Source: Gloeocapsopsis crepidinum LEGE 06123 (GTDB lineage Bacteria; Cyanobacteriota; Cyanobacteriia; Cyanobacteriales; Chroococcidiopsidaceae). Taken from it: 48,880 bases of DNA. Made by a program: the position numbers and the translations under genes. The notes under the pieces were generated by a model. That model did no database searches. It was not told the origin of the DNA and was given only the letters and a program-made list of their open reading frames with translations. Positions 45,065 to 48,880 of this stretch are shown piece by piece; position 1 is the first letter of the stretch, and the number at the start of each line of letters is the position of its first letter. The DNA lies in NCBI RefSeq assembly GCF_015207655.1, contig NZ_JADEWN010000047.1, positions 1-48,880 of the forward strand, read 5' to 3'.

Positions 45065-45655
45065 TTACACTTTGACTTCATCAGCAAAGTTGTTCCAACG
45101 AACGAAGTAAAATGGTCCAGCAACAGAACCCCAAACGTGCTCATCAGTTTCAGGATCTCGTCCTCGATCGAGGCTGATAAACCGTTCTTGATCAATTTCA
45201 AATTCGCTATCTAGATAGGTCTTTTTATCTTTACGTACTACAATACACCCCTTTCCTGGCTCAACACTGCCTTTAAAGCTGTTTCCTGTCCATTCGACAA
45301 GCATATTACAGCCTGGTAATTTTTCTAAATGCTCTGATGCGATCGCCTGCAGGCGTTGGGGTTCGCGAGATGCACCGTAAAATTGTTGTTCGTCTTTAAC
45401 GACATAATTCTCAATCATAATGCGATTGTCTGCGTTTACCAACTTTAATACTCGTACTCGATAGGGATTATTCAGCATATAATCGTATGCTTGTTCCACA
45501 TAAAAGCTTACTCCGGAGAGGGTTTCTAGAGGGAGAGGGCGCATACAAACGCGAATGTGTGCAAAAAAAGGAGGATTTTCAAAAGCTTGTTCTTGATTGC
45601 TGAAATCTGCTGCCATCCACCGCGCTAAAGTAGCGATATCTGTAGAATGAGTCAT
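45065..45655 (-). CDS. cpcT: phycobiliprotein lyase CpcT/CpeT
   Basis: A 196-residue chromophore lyase from the ATG at 45653-45655 (MTHSTDIATLARWMAADFSN); an upstream frame adds 21 residues unlike the family. Hallmarks are FAHIRVCMRPLP, YVEQAYDYMLNNPYRVRVLKL and VWGSVAGPFYFVRW. CpcT attaches phycocyanobilin to the beta-155 cysteine of phycocyanin, so it belongs to phycobilisome assembly. An 18 bp inverted repeat, AATACTC-TTTT-GAGTATT (45690-45707), lies about 35 bp upstream of the start and may be an operator. Confidence 0.92.
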   Translation of the reverse strand: MTHSTDIATLARWMAADFSNQEQAFENPPFFAHIRVCMRPLPLETLSGVSFYVEQAYDYMLNNPYRVRVLKLVNADNRIMIENYVVKDEQQFYGASREPQRLQAIASEHLEKLPGCNMLVEWTGNSFKGSVEPGKGCIVVRKDKKTYLDSEFEIDQERFISLDRGRDPETDEHVWGSVAGPFYFVRWNNFADEVKV

Positions 45656-45689
45656 TTGATCGGTCTTGGATAACGATAACGTTGTTTGT

Positions 45690-45707
45690 AATACTCTTTT
45701 GAGTATT
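45690..45707. promoter_or_regulatory. inverted repeat upstream of cpcT
   Basis: AATACTC and GAGTATT form a perfect 7 bp palindrome with a TTTT spacer, ending 35 bp upstream of the cpcT start codon. The position fits an operator or a leader hairpin. I cannot match it to a known regulator. Confidence 0.4.
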
Positions 45708-45825
45708 TTAAAACTCAAAGCTACCTATTTTTGTGGAGAAATTTTACTAAGTGACTCGTCAAGGAGGTAGTGACTAGTGGAAGAGTGAATTTTTAGACGA
45801 AATGACTTGCTATTTTCATTGAGAT

Positions 45826-47061
45826 ATGCATGATTATGATATTTTTCTTCACAAGATGATTCAACGACGAGAGAAAGTTGTCGTTACTACTGCGATCGCG
45901 TTATGGCTGTGTTGTAGTTCCATTGCACTAGCACAGCGCCAGGAATCGTCATCTAATGCTTCGCCAAATCCGTTAGAAATAACGACACCAGATCCACTGC
46001 TACCTAGACCAAATCAACCATTGAGTCCTCAAGAACGTCAAAGTTTAGCAACAGCTTTAGATCAACTTAATATTCAAGCGCAAGCACAACTAGCAGCAGG
46101 AAATAGTATTGGTGCGTTTGAAATTTGGAATCGAGAACTGAGACTCAGGCGGGCTTTGGGTGCTTTAGCTGAAGTACAAGCTTTGGGAAGAGTCGGGGCG
46201 ATCGCATGGAGTGAGAATGAAACCACTCAAGTTCAGATTATTACCCGTAGACTCCAAGCAATTCAACAACAAGCACAATCGCAACCCACAGTAGATTTAA
46301 CATTACTGCGATCGCTTGGTTACGCTTATCAACAAGTGCGATCGCCACAACAAGCAATAGAAGTCTATAAGCAAATTCTTGCACTAGAGCGACAAGCGCA
46401 GAATACTGTTGCAGCAGACAATACTTTAAGAACAATTGCTGAATTACATCTTAGTTGGTTTGACTATTCACAAGCTGCTAAAAGTTATGAAGAGTTACGT
46501 AATTTAGCCAATACTCGCGGCAATCGCGTCAGTGAAGTGACTTATTTGCAACAGCTAGCTTATATTTACGACCGTGCTAGACAATATCAACAAGCAATCA
46601 CAGTTAAACAGCGCCTTGCAGATCTGTATCTCAATGAGGCTCAATTCACTCAAGTCCCCGCTCTTCGGCTAGCGATCGCATCTGACTATCAAGCCTTAGG
46701 ACAAACTCAGCAAGCATTTGAAAATTATCAAGAGGCTTATGCTTCTGCTTGGTCTTTGCGGCAGTATGCGCGTGCTGGAGATGCTTTACGGAGATTAATT
46801 GTACTTTACCGCAGCCAAGGTCAATTTGCGGAAGCTTTACAAACAAGTCAAATTCTTTTGGAAGCAGACAACAAAGCTGCTAATTTTTACGGTTTGATGA
46901 ACACTTACGACCAAATTGGACAAATTCATTTACAAAATGGCGATGAGAATGCGGCTCTTACTGCTTTTGAACAAGGACTTGCGATCGCCCAACAATTACA
47001 ATATCAACAACCTTACTTTACTCAACAGATTCAGCAGATTCAGCAGCAATTAGCGCAATAA
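45826..47061 (+). CDS. secreted tetratricopeptide-repeat protein
   Basis: A 411-residue protein. The signal segment (about 17-36) ends near SIALAQ. A Pro-rich linker to about residue 65 is followed by helices that repeat the TPR pattern, such as LRSLGYAYQQVRSPQQAIEVYKQILAL, YIYDRARQYQQAITVKQRLADLYL and YQALGQTQQAFENYQEAYASA, and one near the end, IGQIHLQNGDENAALTAFEQGLAIAQ. These form a superhelix for protein contact. ATG 45856 is an alternative start. Secretion to the periplasm is probable; the partner is unknown. Confidence 0.82.
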   Translation: MHDYDIFLHKMIQRREKVVVTTAIALWLCCSSIALAQRQESSSNASPNPLEITTPDPLLPRPNQPLSPQERQSLATALDQLNIQAQAQLAAGNSIGAFEIWNRELRLRRALGALAEVQALGRVGAIAWSENETTQVQIITRRLQAIQQQAQSQPTVDLTLLRSLGYAYQQVRSPQQAIEVYKQILALERQAQNTVAADNTLRTIAELHLSWFDYSQAAKSYEELRNLANTRGNRVSEVTYLQQLAYIYDRARQYQQAITVKQRLADLYLNEAQFTQVPALRLAIASDYQALGQTQQAFENYQEAYASAWSLRQYARAGDALRRLIVLYRSQGQFAEALQTSQILLEADNKAANFYGLMNTYDQIGQIHLQNGDENAALTAFEQGLAIAQQLQYQQPYFTQQIQQIQQQLAQ

Positions 47062-47095
47062 AACTTAAAACCATCGATTTACGGTGTCCCAATAG

Positions 47096-47518
47096 TTAAT
47101 TGAACAGATTAGCACCATACAACTTAGCTCCCCTGAAGTCAGCTCCTGCTAGAGTTGCACCGTCCATGTCCACTTTATACAGTTTTGCATCTTGAAGATT
47201 AGCACCCGTCAAGTCAACTTCATTCATAGTTGCACTAGTTGCAAAAGCTTTGAAGAGATTAGCTTCTTGCAAATTCGCACCTGTCAAATCTGCGCCTTCT
47301 AAGTTGGCATCAATCAGACTCGCTCCCTCTAAGTTGGCATTTCTTAAGTCAGCGCCAATTAAATGAGCGCCATTTAAATTAGCACCTGATAGATCGCATC
47401 CCATGCACTCCCTCGTTTCAATGAGTTGGCGTACGTGGGCTGGGTTTTCTGCTCTTACCGGAGCTGCTAGGGATACAGTACTCAGTAAAGCTGTAATAGC
47501 AAAAATCTCCAGTTTCAT
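47096..47518 (-). CDS. secreted pentapeptide-repeat protein
   Basis: A 140-residue protein from ATG 47516-47518; the upstream frame adds 18 residues unlikely to precede a signal peptide. A Sec signal (about 1-23) ends near PVRAE. Then CMGCDLSGANLNGAHLIGADLRNANLEGASL and continuing A-(D/N)-L-x-x units cover nearly the rest, predicting a right-handed quadrilateral beta-helix. ECMGC contains two Cys that may be oxidised together in the periplasm. Function is unknown. It is convergent with the TPR gene (34 bp gap). Confidence 0.85.
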   Translation of the reverse strand: MKLEIFAITALLSTVSLAAPVRAENPAHVRQLIETRECMGCDLSGANLNGAHLIGADLRNANLEGASLIDANLEGADLTGANLQEANLFKAFATSATMNEVDLTGANLQDAKLYKVDMDGATLAGADFRGAKLYGANLFN

Positions 47519-48324
47519 TATTATCCACCTCAAAAACAGGTTAAAAATCTTGTTATAGATAGCATCCCTCAAATAAAACGCTTTGCCCTCCTACGTGTGG
47601 ACGACGCAGTAGAAGGAGATTTTTAGAAGTGCTGCTTAATTACTCTGACTAAGTTACCGACTAAGGGTATATTTTTTATAGTTTAGCAATCTCTCGAAAG
47701 TATGAATTAGCGAGCAAAAGCTCAATTTATGACAAGAATGCGGCGTAAGATTATTCATACAATTAGCTTGCTGTTTATGAAGAACAATCGTCTATTCTCA
47801 TCAAATTAAAAAACTTAAGAAACCCAGAAAACCTAGATTCTTAGAAGCATTTTCCTTGTTGGTGCAAGTATTAGCATATCAATAGACTTCATGCATGAAT
47901 CACAGATGTCCCTTGGCTGAAGTCGGGGCTAGCGAACGAAGTTTCAAGGGTTTTGAGATATGCAGCGGTAATGAGCGCACACTCAAGAGTCAGCATTTTG
48001 AGAGGATAATGCATACTCGCCCGTAGTTCACGGAGGTGGACAGAGTATGTTTCGCTGCAAATTTATTCGTCAAGCATTCTTTATGGATAAAGTCAAGGAG
48101 TTAATGCGAATAATGCACTTTTTTGCACTTTATTGTTCAAAACTAAGTTGATTAATGATTCCTAATATTACCTAGAGAGACTTGACATAGAGAAATCAAT
48201 TACACAAAGATAACCAGAGATAGTGAATAATCACTAAGGAGCATCTTGCCCTAAGTATTACTTGTTTTACACTATTCCTATTTACTGTGATCAAGGCTTA
48301 ATTAGCTACCAAGGAGTTAAATCT
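47519..48324. other. long intergenic region with two inverted repeats
   Basis: About 800 bp between divergent genes. CCCTTG (47910-47915) pairs with CAAGGG (47945-47950) around a GC-rich loop. CATACTC (48012-48018) pairs with GAGTATG (48043-48049), with inner CCGT (48021-48024) and ACGG (48030-48033), giving a bulged long hairpin. These could be remnants of IS ends or a small RNA. I do not see a supportable gene. Confidence 0.45.
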
Positions 48325-48880
48325 ATGTGGTGTAGATGGAGCACAACGATCGCAGCTGTCACCTTCGGGGTAACAGCTGGCTTAGTTAGTTACGAAATGT
48401 CTTCTGTTGCTCAGCAACGGTATTACTATACTCCAGGAGAATTTCGTGTCACGTTACGAGGCTTAGGATATGACATTCCAGAAGAAGGACCTTTAACTGA
48501 TGAAGCTACTCGTAATGCAATTCGGGACTTTCAGCAAAGATATGGCTTACAAGCTGATGGTGTAGCAGGTCCACAGACACAGAGTACAGCAGCTGATTTG
48601 ATGAGAAATCTGCATGGAAGTTTGAACTTAGTTGTCAATCCTATTCCTCCTCTACCGCGAAACCAATTCTATACAACGCTCACAGAATCAGCAGTCGAAC
48701 AGTTTCAAGAGCGATATAACTTAGAAACAACTGGAACTGCCAATCTAGAAACTCGCATCAGACTCGACCAAGAAGCTAGAAGAATTCTCAGCGGGGAAGA
48801 ACCAACACCAACAGCTACGCCATCTCCAACACCATCTCCAACGGCATCTCCGTCTCCAACCCCAACACCAACAGCTACGC
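48325..48880 (+). CDS. secreted peptidoglycan-binding protein, N-terminal part (runs off right edge)
   Basis: The frame opens at ATG 48325 with AAGGAG at 48311-48316, an ideal ribosome-binding site, and stays open for 185 codons to the edge. A signal segment runs about 6-30, ending near SSVAQQ. Two peptidoglycan-binding-like domains follow: VTLRGLGYDIPEEGPLTDEATRNAIRDFQ with DGVAGPQTQ, then LTESAVEQFQERYNLETTGTAN. Then comes a Pro/Thr/Ser linker (PTPTATPSPTPSP). The C-terminal part is missing. It probably binds cell wall and may continue with an enzymatic or SLH-like domain. Confidence 0.85.
   Translation, partial: MWCRWSTTIAAVTFGVTAGLVSYEMSSVAQQRYYYTPGEFRVTLRGLGYDIPEEGPLTDEATRNAIRDFQQRYGLQADGVAGPQTQSTAADLMRNLHGSLNLVVNPIPPLPRNQFYTTLTESAVEQFQERYNLETTGTANLETRIRLDQEARRILSGEEPTPTATPSPTPSPTASPSPTPTPTAT

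Noticed and set aside
48047-48151. 34-codon frame preceded by GGAGG
   Set aside because: Its ATG falls inside the right arm of the hairpin at 48012-48049, and the peptide has no recognisable features, so the GGAGG is probably coincidental.

Overview
The window reads as chromosomal DNA from a cyanobacterium. The evidence is a geranylgeranyl reductase (ChlP), an RpaA-type clock-output response regulator, a CpcT phycobilin lyase, a CRR7-like protein, several small cyanobacteria-only proteins (DUF3493, DUF2854, DUF1400), and frequent GCGATCGC (HIP1) octamers. GC content looks moderate. Many unicellular and filamentous genera share these traits. A Chroococcidiopsis/Gloeocapsopsis-like organism is my guess, not something the sequence proves.

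Layout. 1-71 is the broken-off start of an IS630-type transposase. 183-5210 (minus) holds a GNAT acetyltransferase and a transport set: CysA-type ATPase, family-5 lipoprotein, one OppB-type permease and a small membrane protein. 5622-11060 is an iron-siderophore module: AraC/PchR-like regulator, TonB-dependent receptor with an AMIN domain, and FecB-like lipoprotein. It has a Fur-box-like site before the regulator. A roughly 50 bp element occurs before the receptor and again on the far side of a DUF29 gene. 11453-13605 holds chlP and rpaA, converging on a hairpin built from two HIP1 octamers. 13952-17081 holds two alpha/beta hydrolases and a Yip1-like membrane protein.

17095-26259 is rich in membrane-stress and ion genes: DUF2254 overlapping MscS, divergent from DUF389 plus a CPA1 Na+/H+ antiporter, then a metallophosphoesterase, a lipoprotein with a duplicated domain, and a second DUF389 protein. 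26398-32152 is the conserved rimP-nusA-ylxR-infB translation/transcription operon. It has a terminator-like hairpin 14 nt before rimP and a 480 bp leader before infB. 32425-38740 holds small conserved cyanobacterial genes, an S-layer-anchored beta-helix protein with a tandem-repeat Pro/Ser/Thr linker, tRNA-Thr(CGU), a diacylglycerol-kinase-like gene, CRR7 and DUF2854.

38790-42430 looks like accessory DNA: a tnpB-only IS605-like element, an overlapping GNAT/methyltransferase pair (the methyltransferase has a perfect 27 bp tandem duplication), and an aminoglycoside-phosphotransferase-fold gene interrupted by two in-frame TGA codons. The last 6 kb has a receiver-only regulator, tRNA-Cys(GCA), a CpdA-like cAMP phosphodiesterase with a CRP-type palindrome upstream, cpcT, a TPR protein, a pentapeptide-repeat protein and the start of a peptidoglycan-binding protein that runs off the right edge.

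I found no CRISPR array, rRNA, prophage or obvious defence island. The most interesting items are regulatory sites (repeated iron-module element, rimP leader, CRP-like site before cpdA), the stress-channel neighbourhood, and recent decay and duplication events beside the TnpB element. Everything rests on reading the sequence; no database search was run.
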